From assembly GCA_024195585.1 (NCBI GenBank), contig SWBL01000238.1, forward strand, positions 17,722 through 81,721: a DNA stretch of 64,000 nucleotides, written 5' to 3'. The stretch comes from Aureobasidium sp. EXF-3400. Lineage: Eukaryota; Ascomycota; Dothideomycetes; Dothideales; Saccotheciaceae. Positions 10,187-21,794 of the stretch are shown here, in pieces. The notes below the pieces were generated by a model. It saw only the letters and a program-made list of their open reading frames with translations, was not told where the DNA came from and ran no database searches. The position numbers were made by a program, and so were the translations under genes. How positions within the stretch are numbered: position 1 is the first letter of the stretch; every line of letters begins with the position of its first letter.

Positions 10187-12625
10187 TCAGTACTTTAGGT
10201 CGAAACCGGTCATGTTTCCGTTCACGATCTCGTAGAACCGTCTGGCCCAGGCCCTGAACTCCAAGCTGAGCACAGTCTTCTGCTCTCCTTCAGCCACACC
10301 AGCCAGATACATCAAGGCATCCACAACTCCAACGGTCGGTATTCCATGAGCAAAATCCATGCTCACCTGAGAGCCTTGCACAGTAAACCAGTAGCCATGA
10401 CTTTCGAGAATCTTGGCGGCACAGCGCTTGAGCTGGTCCTTGTTGCGATTCTGGCAGTACGTCTGGCAAAGCCACTGCCAAACGTCAACCATGCCCAGAC
10501 ATGGTAGACGACGCATCAAGCTGCCAGCATACACCTCCTCGAGATCCTCTGCCACAATCTCAGCCATTGCAATCAGTTCAGAGTCGGTAGAAAGAATTGC
10601 ATCCAAGGTTCTGTCACCCATGAATGCCATAGACGTCTCGACATGTTCGGCAAGATCATGCATCTTGCTTCCCAAGGTTGCCTCTGACGTGCAGAGAAGA
10701 CAAGTGCATTGGAAATGCCAAGAGCTGAAGAGAGCCTTCTGACGGTCGTCTAAAAGAGGCGCAGGCTTTTGGTAGGAGATGGTGATCTCTTCGTCGCTCT
10801 TGATGTCTCTGGCAGCTCTGAGAATGATCATATCGCCAATGAAGCTTCTTACGGCGTTGGCCAAGCAAGCGTGATTGGCGTTGGCGACGTGCGTCCACAG
10901 GCCAGTTGATCTAGGACTTTCTTTGGTCATCATTGCTGAGGTGCCGTATGCGTGCGATTCGCGACCAACGGTGTAGCTGAAGCCATTCAGATCGAGGATG
11001 CTTGACACTTTAAAGGTGTCAACCACCGGAATGCCATCTATAATCGGAGCAGGGACGGGCGAGGTACGTGGTTGTCCTGCATACAGACCGAGCAAGTCTT
11101 TGCTCTGCGAGGGGTTGTTGATTACTTTCTGGACGCTGTCAAGCCATACTGGCAAGGTCGACTTCGGTGTGCGATCATTGGGATGTGCGGCCATGAACGC
11201 CTTCTCACACAGAATCAGATCGCCCATACGGACGTCCTTAGTGGCAAAGAGGCCACGGCCACGGTCTTGAGTTTGGCGTACTTCAGTCTTTGAGAGGAAA
11301 CTGGCGCGATCAGCGAAGAAGCCATTCTTGGTAACCTCGTCAATCATCTCTGCAAAGTCGTACGTTCCTTCCTGCTGCTCCAGTAGGCGTTTCTTCGTCT
11401 TCTCCAGTTCTTCATGGCCTTTGAGGTCAGATGGAGCAAGCATGAGCGTGCGCTCAAAAGCTTTGAGAGAATCAGCATAGTGCCCCAGCTGATAGTTAGC
11501 ACAACCGCGACGGAACCAGGCTTTTGCGTCTTTAGACTTGGCTTTGTCATCCCAGCTGTTCGAAGTCGACATGTAAGCATCCGGAATGGCAGCATCATAG
11601 CGGTTCAGATGGAGTCTAGCCAGAGAGCGACTGCGATATAGGTCACGCATCTGGCCACGCATACCCTCGTCTGCCTCTGGGTGCAAGCACGCAAGACCAC
11701 TGGTATAACTGGGAACTCATATTAGTTGTCTCTTTTCGGATGTGAGCACAGCAGAAACAGGTTATAAAAAGGCACAAGGTATTTGAGATCAAAGGAGTTA
11801 TTCAGAGAGAGTGGACGAATACGTCGCTCTCTTTGGATGCTACTGTGTATCTCAAAACAACCGTGCCTTTTTGTAGCCATGCGAAAGAGTGTCTTTGGAG
11901 TTCGAAGTGGGAATCTGGTACTTACCAACGATGTGCTTCCAGGTACTCGTCTCTGTTGATGGCTCTGTCACCTTCGAGCTTCCAACCCAGCGCCGTCATC
12001 TGCATCTCTTCACCATCCTGCCACTTCTCGGGACACAGCTTGTGGCGATGTTCTAGCACCACCATGTCGGACGGGTGATCGACCCGAAGAGTGTACCGGC
12101 CGTCGTCCTCCATGTGGTAGAACGGCTCCTTGACGGTAATCGCCGTGCCTTCTGGCAAGACCTCGAAGGCGCGAAGGGTCTCCTTGGTATGGCATAGTGC
12201 CAGTCTGTCGACATCGTTGGTCTCATCTTCGATTGCGGCCAGGACGGCCGACTTGCGAAAAGGCTGGCAGAAGACGCGAAGGAGCAAAAAGCTGCCACGA
12301 TGGTGAGTTTCGAACTTGAGATCCTTCAAGAAGATCTTCTTCAGGTGAGCGAGAGGGAGGTAGCAAGGCCTGTAGAAATTCTCAGGCACAGGACGAGTGA
12401 TCTGTCTTGCGACAGGACAAGAGGGCAGAGGCCGCTACGAAACACCGGTTAGTATCGAGTCAAGTCCAGAGCGTATCTCCGTTTTTGACTTACATTGGTA
12501 AACTCTTCGACGAGTTGCTCGCGAGACTGGAAGACTCTACGGAGATCTCCTGCTTGTCTGAGTCTTCGTGCCAGCATCTCGTCCTTCAAGACAGACTTGT
12601 GATAGGCGAGCGGGTCTTCTTCCAT
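10187..12625 (-). CDS. TPR- and SET-domain protein (SMYD-like lysine methyltransferase family)
   Basis: Three exons (12625-12494, 12434-11926, 11708-10187) join to 720 residues starting MEEDPLAYHKSVLKDE. The introns are 59 nt and 217 nt; the latter has GTAAGT, an ACTAAT branch and CCCAG. A tetratricopeptide-like region (about 225-325, with AWFRRGCANYQLGHYADSLKAF) precedes a split SET domain. The domain begins with DRGRGLFATKDV near residue 363, has the cofactor-binding motif ANHACLANAVRSF around residue 492, and a DEEITISY strand. A cysteine cluster after SET (CTCLLC) looks like a zinc-binding post-SET. The family transfers methyl groups from S-adenosylmethionine to lysines on histones or other proteins; the target here is unknown. 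Fungal relatives are usually annotated as TPR/SET domain proteins. Confidence 0.85.
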
Positions 12626-13382
12626 GGTCGGACGTCGCGTCGGGGTGCTGAAAGGTTGGTTGCTTGGTGAGTGGCCCGACTCTGACAATGGAAGGTGTTT
12701 GCGTGAGAGACAAGCTGCTGGTGAAGGAAAGGCGAGACACGCTCACTGCGGTACAGGGTTACTCGACGTCGTTGTCGCTGCCTTGATCGTCTGGCCGATG
12801 GTCGTTTGCGATGGTTCGACTGCAGGCTTCTTTCTCACTCATCTCGTCGATACGGTGGAGTTCGACCATCTCGACGACTAGGTACAGGTATCGTCGTCAG
12901 TCAGGTCACCATTCAGATGCGAGTCCTCTCCTGGAAGCTCGTTTTCATTCGATGCTTGATGCCTAGGTATACTTGCACAATAAAGTAGAGGGTAACCATA
13001 TGTCAAAGCGAAGATCAAATGGAGAGACTCTGGCTTGATCATCTCTGCTCAGTATTGCAGGTAAGACCACTATAAAAACACAGGGAGTCATCGATAAACA
13101 GAGGTATGTCCATTGAAAGCAGGTCTTGTATTGTGCTTTAGTAGCAATCTCGTTGCAAGCATATGTTTCATCATTCCAATTCTCAATAGTGTGTCTGGTC
13201 CTTCTGAGTATCTCTTGTGCTCGCTTGTCCTGAGACCTGCATGTTCTTATGCTCAAACTTTTCTTTGCTTCATTTGAATTTGCATCCTGAGCAGTAAATC
13301 ATTTTCTTGGAAGGTTTCATCCAAAAGAAAAGAAAAAAAGAACTTGTGAATTGAAAGCACAGGTGTGAGGCCTGACATTCTT
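12626..13382. other. Intergenic region, no gene seen
   Basis: Lies between two minus-strand genes: TPR-SET promoter and 3' UTR of the next gene. Short open frames only. Confidence 0.6.
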
Positions 13383-14288
13383 TTAAGAACGGGAACGATC
13401 AGGGATAGGAGCGGTCCACAGGATTGCACTGTGAGTAAGTCAGTGATGTGGAATTGCGAAGCGGGAAGAGAAATTAACTTACGTTTCTTTGTCCGAGTGG
13501 TCATCGTAAGCTCCTTCTTCAACCTCATTCGAGGACAAGGAGCCAGATTCGTTGTCGTCATCGTCTTGATGAGCACCTGCCTGAGTTTGCTCCTCATCAT
13601 CTGCATGACTCTGGCCATTGCTTTGATCTTCTTTGCATCTTCTGATGGCGCGCTTGAGATACAACTCAAACTCTTTGTGCTGGTACTCAGGATCTTGAGC
13701 GTTCAAAGGCTTCAACACAGCTTTGCGAGAGGCAAGCAGCAGGATCTCCAGTAACCGCAGAGGAAGCTGGCCCGAATTGATACCATAACAGATATCGCGG
13801 TGCAGAGACAAAGCATAATCTCTATCTTCAGCAGTAAACACGTTATTGTGTTCAGCATGGCGAAAGTTAAGTCTGATCAATCCCACATTGATGAGTTGGG
13901 CCAGAGGAACAGCGACTGAAAAAGGCAAGCGGCCACTGTTGATTTGATCGGTGAGATCGTAGAAGTAACAGGGTGGGCATTGGCAGGTTTGTCTGTCTGC
14001 CCACCAGCCGTTTGGAGGTGGCTTTGTGAGGTTCAGCCAGCCGCTGCAGGGTTTTACTTGGGCTCCTTGGATGAGATCGGGGATGAAGGTTCGAGGTGGG
14101 TGAGGTCTTTGATGGTTGAGGTAGTTGGCTAGGTCGGCGGTGTCTCTGTGTGCGATGGCTTTGATGATGACCATTGTGAGCTTTTGTGGGTTTCGTGAGT
14201 ATTGTATGAGATCGTGGTGATTTTGGGTAGACGGGAAGAAAGGGAGTTGTAATGCTGTATTCAGTGAAGCTTCTATACTATATGCCAT
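13383..14288 (-). CDS. Hypothetical protein with acidic C-terminus
   Basis: Exons 14288-13483 and 13428-13383 join over a 54-nt intron (GTAAGT...TCACAG) to give 283 residues. I do not recognise a family. The first two thirds are a globular-looking region with a CQCPPCYFYDL cysteine pair around residue 105 and helices such as LPLRLLEILLLASRKAVL. The last 60 residues are Gln/Glu/Asp/Ser-rich and probably disordered. An alternative start is the in-frame ATG of MVIIKAIAHRD, 38 codons further on. Cysteine spacing (CxCPPC) could bind metal, but that is a guess. Confidence 0.6.
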
Positions 14289-14830
14289 TTGGGTGTAGAC
14301 TTGTGACTCTTTGGAGTGCCAGCAAAGTGAAGGTAAAGCCTGCTGGTTCTTCTTCTTGCTGGGTAGTACTGGGTGGTTAATTTAAGAATGTGGAGAGGGT
14401 AGTATATGCTTGAAAAACGTATAGAAACAGGTTTGGGCCCTTTTACCTGGAATCTGATTGGACTTGAGCTACAACTACTCGTGTGACTACAATGAGACAG
14501 GACGCATTTGTGTTCTACTGGTGCTGAGAATACCATGATACCTGATTGGAAGACAGCGAAAGTTTTGCCAGACACGACCTATAACAAACCAAAAGAATTT
14601 ACAGGGTATACCTTGGAGGCAGAGAAGGCTGTGAAAGAATACGGGATTCTGAAGATCACATTGATGGTAATTGAGATGAGGACGATAAATGGATGGATGA
14701 GGTGGTTGGACAGACAGCTGCGGGCAGCCGAAACGCGGGCCGTGTTCGGAGTTGAAAGCCGGTGACGATGATGGAGGGGCATGCGCTTTCAACAATCCTG
14801 TTGACCTGATCTTGTTCATACACAACCATC
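14289..14830. other. Divergent promoter region
   Basis: A 542-nt stretch between the hypothetical gene (-) and the phosphatase gene (+). No motif beyond short open frames. Confidence 0.55.
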
Positions 14831-15987
14831 ATGGCACCCAAATTCTTGACTGGCGACAAGGCCGGCATTGAGGAGTTCCTCAACAAGTTCGATGTAAGTC
14901 TCGACGCTGAATTGCCGATGAACAATGTACTAAGTGCTTGCAGGTCTTCCTGTTCGACTGCGATGGTACGCAATTGTCCCGAACCTCGATCACCTATACA
15001 TCCGAAATGACGACTCGCGAACGGTTCGACCGAGACTGACGATACGAGAAGGATAGGCGTCCTATGGTCAGGCGATCATCTCTTCGAGGGCACCAAGGAG
15101 ACTATTGAGATGCTCAGAAGTAAAGGTTGGCACACACCAGTCGCAAGAGGAAGATACGGCCATGCTGAATCCGGGTCTCAGGAAAACAATTGGTCTTCGT
15201 GACCAACAACAGCACAAAGTCGCGTGCAGACTACAAAAAGAAGTTTGATAGCATGGACATTCCTTGCAAAGTGGTACGTCGAGTTGCGCTCTCATGACCT
15301 GCCTAGGCTCATGGCATACAACAGGAAGAAGTCTTTGGTTCCGCCTACAGTGCAGCGATCTACATTGCTCGTATCCTCAAGCTCGAGGCGCCCAAGAACA
15401 AGGTCTTCGTGCTTGGAGAGTCGGGCATCGAGGCCGAACTAGCATCCGAAAACGTCCCCTACTGCGGCGGTACTGATCCCAACCTTCGTCGCGAGATGAA
15501 GCCAGAAGACTTCACCAACATTGCCAATGGCAGTGCTCTCGACCCTGATGTTGGAGTTGTGTTGGCTGGTCTTGACTTTAATGTCAACTACCTGAAGCTC
15601 AGCTTGGCATACCACTACCTCCGCAGAGGCGCAGTCTTCCTGGCAACGAACACCGACTCGACTCTTCCCAACTCGCACACTCTCTTCCCTGGTGCTGGAT
15701 CAGTGGGTGCTCCTCTGGTGAAGGCTTGGGGCAAGGAGCCTCTCGCACTGGGCAAGCCTAGTCAGGCCATGATGGATGCAGTCGAGGGCAAGTTTCAATT
15801 CGATCGCAGTCGTGTGTGTATGATTGGAGACCGTCTCAACACAGACATCCAATTTGGAATTGAGGGCAAGCTCGGAGGTACATTGGCCGTCTTGACTGGT
15901 GTAAGCAAGAAGGAAGAGTTCTTGGCTGAAGATGCTCCTGTGGTGCCATCGGCATACGTCAACAAGCTTGGTGATCTCTTGGGATAG
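14831..15987 (+). CDS. PHO13: 4-Nitrophenylphosphatase / phosphoglycolate phosphatase (HAD IIA)
   Basis: Five exons (14831-14893, 14944-14965, 15057-15125, 15182-15273, 15325-15987) give 302 residues. The HAD motif I reads FLFDCDGVLW, split by an intron after DCDG's first G; the first Asp is the phosphoryl-accepting nucleophile. Motif II is LVFVTNNSTKS, the C2 cap contains LAGLDFNVNYLKLSLAYHYL, and motifs III/IV are the Lys of LALGKPSQAMM and IGDRLNTDIQFG. Relatives (yeast Pho13, human PGP) remove phosphate from 2-phosphoglycolate and side products of glycolysis (metabolite repair) in the cytosol. The length agrees with the family (about 300). The 91-nt second intron is longer than its neighbours. 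Confidence 0.93.
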
Positions 15988-16207
15988 AGCAACGATAGAG
16001 GATTAGATGAATAGAGAACGACGGGAGCATCGTAATTGTGTATATCCATGCATAGTTGTGCAAATCGATGCAGATGGTGCATGACGCGCTTCCCTCGTTG
16101 ATTGATTCTTGGCACAACGCGTCGCGGTACACCGAAAGCCGTCGCGTCTCATTGCAGAAGGAGCAACTCCGACATAGACAATTATACTCACAACACAGAC
16201 ATTCAAG

Positions 16208-17783
16208 ATGTTGGCAGCTAGACCGGTGGCACGACTCGACAACAAGCGAAGGGCGGTGCTCGATCCTCGTAAGAGGCAATTTGCAAAGTCGCAATGGCAG
16301 GAGCAAAGTTACGAGCATGCCATGAACTTCTACAATCTGCCTCCGACCGGCGACATTGCCCTCGAGCAGTTTGAAGAATGGGGCATTGCCAGACTGAAGG
16401 GTATGCTTCTATCCATCGCCAATTGTCCATATGCTGACTTGCTATTACACAGTCCTCGGTGAACTCGAATCATGCCAATTCCGCAACCGCAGCGCCGAAG
16501 AAACCTCGACATACATGAAGCCTATCCTCGACAAATACTTACGCCTGGATCAGAACTCCTCAAGATCCACCGAGCACGAAATCCAACGCAAGCGCGATCA
16601 CTACTCACACTGGACTCTCCGCCTTGCCTTTTCCGCAACAGACGACCTGAGAAAGCGATTTGCCAGACTCGAGACCCAACTCTTCCGCCTCCGACTCAAC
16701 CAGAACGATGCACGAGAACGCAAAGAATTCATTCAGAGCCTCAACATGAGCTGGGAGACTGTATCCGACGACGAGAAGGCCCGCATGCTGGATGATCTGA
16801 AGAGTGCTACTGGTGTCTTCAAGAATGAGGAGGAATCATGGTTCAAGGTCGACTGGGAGAACGTCCCTGAGCTTGTCGAACAACGCAAGGTCCTGCTCAA
16901 GATGGGCAAAGCCTTTGTTCACATGCGTGAGCAGACGAGTATGGTCGTTGGAGAGTTTAGCAGACAACTCGAGGCTGGTCTGGAATTGGCTGCTCGTGCC
17001 CTCCCACGCATGGACGAAGACAACCGCCTCTCACCCATCCTCACACATCTGTCCAAGTCTTTCGCCTCACCAGACGCTCAATACAACGCCGACTCTTCAT
17101 CCATCTCCGACACGACTGTCATCACCGCCAACATGATCGACGCCCTGGCCTCCCACTTCCCTCTCTGTATGCAAAGTCTGCACCGCGAGCTACGCAAGAA
17201 CAGCCACTTGAAGCATTTCGCAAGATTACAATACTCTCTCTTCCTCAAAGGTATCGGTCTCGACATGAACGAATGTATCGCCTTCTGGCGAAAGAGTTTC
17301 AAACTCATGACAGACGACAAGTTCAAGAAAGAATATCTTTACAACATCCGTCACGCATACGGCGATGTCGGCGGCGACTCCAACAGACGTGGCAGAGGAT
17401 ACACACCTTACTCCTGTCAGAAACTCATCACAGACATACCTAGCAGTGGACAAAGCCACGGCTGCCCTTACCGCTGGTTTAGTCAAGATAACCTTATGGG
17501 TCTACTTCAAGCTACTGGAGTGAACGATCGCGAAGTTCTCAAAAGTGTCAAGGAGGATGTTACAAAGACTCGCTTCCACATTGCCTGCAACCGTGTCTTT
17601 GAACATCAACACAAGAACGAAATCAAGAAGGTCAAGGATGCTTCGCTATGGCCTCAGAGTGAACTCGACACTATCACACATCCCAACACTTATTTCAAGC
17701 GCAGTTTCATGCTCAAGAACTTGAACAAGTTCCAGAGTGGGGATATGGGTGTGGATGGTCCTTCGCAGACCCCGCAGGGTTGA
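16208..17783 (+). CDS. PRI2: DNA primase large subunit
   Basis: Two exons (16208-16400, 16453-17783) with a 52-nt intron give 507 residues. It is the large, regulatory subunit of primase in the DNA polymerase alpha-primase complex, which makes RNA primers in the nucleus. The four 4Fe-4S cysteines can be placed at Cys303 (LCMQSLHREL), Cys386 (YSCQKLI), Cys402 (HGCPYRWF) and Cys443 (HIACNRVF). Their spacing (83/16/41) closely fits the pattern known for eukaryotic Pri2. The N-terminal domain includes the segment NFYNLPPTGDIALEQFEEWGIARLK. The C-terminal tail is short and polar. No sign of damage. Confidence 0.97.
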
Positions 17784-18849
17784 TGTTCTCTTTGATGATC
17801 GTTTTGTTATTCATGAGTGTTGATTTGATTTCGATGGAAGGAAAGAAACAGGAAAGGAGCGTATCGGTGTTGGGCGTTTGCAAAAGATAGCGAACTTGTT
17901 TCCCTTTAAATGGCTTGTTGTAAACTCAGGTAGATTCAATGTTGAGATTGACTAATAAAATTATTCATACTCATAATCGAGCACTTTGCTACTTCTCTCT
18001 CTTCCGTCACTCATACTTGTTGACATCAAAAGATTCGCTAGACATACAGGTACAGAAATATAGGCGAGAGGGTTGTTCCTTATGCCCATGAAGAAAAAGC
18101 AATCGGTCTTCTAGATGACTGCTACAGTCAATGGTCTCTATATCATGATGCTAAACCTGCAACAATGTATATGCCATGTCACCCATCATCTTTGTGGAAG
18201 TCTTTGTATATCAAACTGAGCGCTGTGACATCGTGTGTTAGAGGACATGTCCAGATCCCGCGGAAGATACTGGGCCAAAGAACGCATGAGAGGTAATCGC
18301 GGGACATCAAGATCAGTTTTCCGATATACTGGATGTAGTCTGCACAGGACAATCAATATCGCATTCGACGATACAAGAGACAAACGCAAATCAACTCACA
18401 TCGTGGAGGTGGCAGTAAAACGTAAAGTATGAAGCAAGACATCGAACATGCTTTACAATGCTTTGATCGCTATCTGCGTGAGACAGTCGACATTGATTGC
18501 CACTACGAGAAATACGCGAGAGATAGCTCGCGTCGTCGACTCGGTGTTTGCACCTCAATACATGGCCGATGTTCGGGAGTTCTATAGTAACCTGTGTTAA
18601 CAGTGCTCTTTAGGCAAGCTCAGGAGTGTTGCTATAATTCTTGAAGATGCGGACCTCGATCATGGCGAAAGGTTCGGAAAGAGAAATGCGGGCTGCTGCA
18701 GCTCATCATATCAAAGATGTCGTCGCTCAGTTCTGTGGGGATGTTGGCGATCCATAGCTTCCGGAGAAGTCTGAGTGAGCTCAGATCCAGCAGTACGATG
18801 TTGCATGCATCGAAAATCTTGTCAACTCGCAGTTCCAGTACACACATCC
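17784..18849. other. Convergent intergenic region
   Basis: Lies between the 3' ends of PRI2 (+) and a Zn2Cys6 regulator (-). A 71-codon minus frame (18632-18847), leucine-rich and protein-like, begins just past the regulator's stop in another frame. Otherwise only short frames. Confidence 0.5.
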
Positions 18850-20582
18850 TCAGAAGAACATCTGATATAGTGCCTCTCTGTCCTTGAATATCTTTCTGCC
18901 ATACATAAAGCCTTGCGAGTCAGTCTTCCAGGCGACTCTCAGGAATGTCTCCGCCCTTTTTAGAGACGCTGGACCAAGACCTTGATGGAACTGCGGCAGA
19001 AGCGAGATGATGTGCTCTTGTGTTACTGGATCAAAGGCTGCAGTGCCAACTACAAGCAGAGGCCACAGGTGGTTGTTGATCGTGTGTTCATATTCGATGA
19101 GCTGGTCTAGTAGTTGGAGAGTTTCAGTGACGAAGGCGTTGGTGTCAAAGGAAGACACAAGACTTTCCTCTTGTACGATTTGCGTTGCGAGATGAGAGCA
19201 TGCGCACCAATAAGCCCGAGCAAGCAATACCAAGCGCTTGGGTGGCAGGTCGAGGTGTGTTAAAGGCGATTCTTCTTGGCAAGCGGGAGCTGTCCATGAC
19301 GAGAGACGAGCAATGATATCCTCCACTTCTAGGTGATCTCTGTCGTTCAGGTATGGTTTATGAGTGAAGGACGACACTCTGTATACCAGATCCGCCAGCT
19401 CTGGGCCACCAAATCCGATCCAAGGGCTGCTACGCCAATTACATTCCAGTTCCAGGTGTTCCAATGATGAGGTGAGTGTTTTCAATGCCTCTGATATATG
19501 TGTGATCGGTAGTTGCGAATCTGGTTGGAAGAGATGGTTGTTGGCGGCATGCATGATATAGGCTTCCAGCACCAGTATCTCATGATAGCTCATAGGAGCC
19601 TTGTCTTTGACGGTCGTGTTGAAAAGCTCGTGTGCTCCACGAAGATGAGCTTTCCCGAGAGCAGACTCTCCGTCTTTTGATTGGAATCCCTATATCAGAA
19701 GTCAACGACTGGCCATCGGTGTTCATAGTCGGTCTTACCTCGAACAGATGCAAGAGCAAGACTGTCTCTCTTTTCCACTTGTCATCAGTCTGAGGTCTTT
19801 CTTGGAGAGCTTGACTTAGTCCGCTGACCGCGCTATCATAGTGTCTGATAGCTTTCTCATGCCAATAAGGCATGGAGCGTGAAAGTGCTATAACACTACA
19901 CGCAACCCAAGCGTGTAGGAGGGTTGGGTGTTCAAGAGCTAGAGGAAGACTATGCACGACGATCGAATCCTTGAAGTCGCTATCGAGACATAGAATCTGG
20001 TTTTGGAAGGCTGCGGATATGCTCAGAAACGCTTGTGGTGATAGATCGCTGCGATATGTTATTGAAGGGTTCGAATCACGAAATGGTGGCCGTGTTCGTA
20101 CGGTGATATCCTGGTCACGACATCTGGTATACTCCAAGAGCAGAAGTTCTCAAATCCAAGATCCATAGGGTAGTCCGTACTCGGAGTATCAAGCGGTGTA
20201 ACCGTTCTTGCCGGCCTTGACAGACTCCAGGAGGTACTCGTAGAGCTGCTCGGAGAAGCTGGGGTTGGCGGAGGTGCGGATTCAGACCCTCGAATTGATT
20301 TGATTCCTCTGGATCGACCTCGTTGCCCTTTCTGCCCGTCTGACCACACGCACTCATCTTGACCATAGCTGTTTCGACATCTTCCACATATCGGCTTGGT
20401 TAGATGGCATTTTTTCTTTTTCCGTCGACCTTGGAATTCGCTACACGTCAGTACTGTGATGACTTGGAATCTCGCGTGTGATAAAGCTTACATGGCAAGC
20501 AGCTGGCATTCAACCCACTTGACTTCGGCCGAGGTTTTGACTCTACGAGACCTTGACTTGTGTTTGAGAATTTGGTAAACAT
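18850..20582 (-). CDS. Zn2Cys6 transcription factor of the accessory cluster
   Basis: Four exons (20582-20492, 20429-20102, 20048-19739, 19689-18850) give 522 residues. The binuclear zinc cluster is interrupted by the first intron: the donor (CCAT/GTAAGC) and acceptor (CCAAG/GTCGAC) rebuild Cys28-x2-Cys31-x6-Cys38-x6-Cys45-x2-Cys48-x8-Cys57. It sits in the context CLPCRRKKKKCHLTKPICGRC, which strongly supports that splice choice. The second (53 nt) and third (49 nt) introns restore the frame into SPDLSPQAFLS and HLFEGFQSKDG. The rest resembles the fungal regulator middle-homology region (about residues 140-500). It is divergently paired with the DUF3237 gene across 396 nt, so it may regulate that gene and the amidase/transporter pair (inference). 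Confidence 0.87.
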
Positions 20583-20978
20583 CGTATGTTGGATCAAAGA
20601 TAACAAAAGAGCGTCATCGGCCTTGCCCGATCACAGTCATCTGTCGAACAAGATAAGTGCGGGGCGAGGAGATGCAGGAAGGTTCCATCAACTAAAACAA
20701 CAAAGAACCGTCATCTTGTCCTGGTTCATGATCAGTCTCGCGAAAGAAAGTGTGTGATGTAGGAAAGAGAAGCTTGGTGATCGCTCTTGCTCAAGCCTCA
20801 ATCGATTTGCTGCGGGAAGGACCCTGACCAAAGTCCAACTCGACCCGAAGGACACCTCGGTTACTCAATCAAGGCTTGCTAGTCGATCGAAGGATGATCC
20901 CGTGCTTTAGACAGGTATATAAGTCTGCATAGTGCCCTCTTAGTGCCTGCAAATCATCATTTCTCCCTCTTTTCCATC
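20583..20978. promoter_or_regulatory. Divergent promoter, regulator (-) / DUF3237 gene (+)
   Basis: A TATA box (TATATAAG, 20916-20923) lies 56 nt before the DUF3237 start codon. A perfect inverted repeat ATCGG-N6-CCGAT (20616-20631) is 34-49 nt upstream of the regulator's ATG. Its CGG/CCG half-sites fit the binding mode of dimeric Zn2Cys6 proteins, so autoregulation is possible. Confidence 0.5.
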
Positions 20979-21572
20979 ATGTCCTCGCCTAAAGCACCGA
21001 CGGCCTCTCCTGGCAATGCCTACTCTGACAGATCAATCGAGATGAAGGCGCCTTCTATGAAATTCATATACCGCCTCGAATGTGAGATGGCAAAGGACGA
21101 CCACGTAGTAGGAGCTCAGATCGGCACGAGCAACGCAAGAGTTATTATGCCCATTGTCGGCGGCACTGTGAAAGGGCCCAAGATCTCGGCCGTTATCGAG
21201 CACATGAGTGGAGCAGACTGGGGTCTGGCGATCGGAAGAACAGGGGCAAGTCACATGAACTGTGGTTTCCTATCTCTCACTGACACCACTGTGTAGCTCA
21301 TGAGATTGAACGCCCGTTATACACTCAAGACCGACGATGGGCACTATATCTATGTCCGGTCAAAGGGAAATTTCAAACCTGGTCCTGGTGTGGATATCAA
21401 TCCTGCGACTGCTACCCGAATGACTCAGGAGGAAGTGGAATGGTTCACCCGATTGCAATTCGAGGCTTCTGGACCGTACGACTGGATGAACAGTGTCTTT
21501 GGTATTGGCGTCCTTGCAATGGACGAGAGTAAAATCTTGATAGATGCTTACGAGCTGACGAACTTCATGTGA
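20979..21572 (+). CDS. DUF3237 family protein
   Basis: Exons 20979-21245 and 21297-21572 give 180 residues. The protein shows the DUF3237 pattern: an early strand MKFIYRLECEM, then MPIVGGTVKGPKISAVI, GADWGLAI, and RYTLKTDDGHYIYVRSKG, ending in a strand with DAYEL. DUF3237 proteins are small beta-barrel proteins of unknown chemistry, often encoded beside catabolic or secondary-metabolite genes. No GT donor joins the two frames in phase. A GC donor (GCAAGT, 21246) with a CTGAC branch and GTGTAG acceptor removes 51 nt including an in-frame TAG and rebuilds the family motif, so this is a GC-AG intron. The start at 20979 follows a pyrimidine-rich leader and TATA box. Confidence 0.88.
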
Positions 21573-21794
21573 ATGAAAAACATCCTCCCCTCCATATGCA
21601 TGAAAGTGTCTCTTACATATTGTAGAACTGCAAGACTATGATCTAATCAGCGAGGTCTGGAGAACGACAGCTGACAAGTCGATGAATTTTGGTGGAAGTT
21701 GCTCTGCATCTGGCAAATGTCATCTACTTCCAAAGATCACAGCCGTCCCATGCACTCAAAAGTCTAGCGTCTGAGGAAGATCAAATTTGGTACC

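Noticed and set aside
20070..20081. GGTTCGAAT sequence resembling a tRNA B-box
   Set aside because: Lacks the final CC, no A-box at a proper distance, and lies in and next to an intron of the regulator gene.
20492..20582. Regulator read with the frame GAATGCCAGCTG across the first intron using acceptor GTGTAG
   Set aside because: That splice destroys the first CxxC pair; the alternative acceptor CCAAG restores a perfect Zn2Cys6 cluster.
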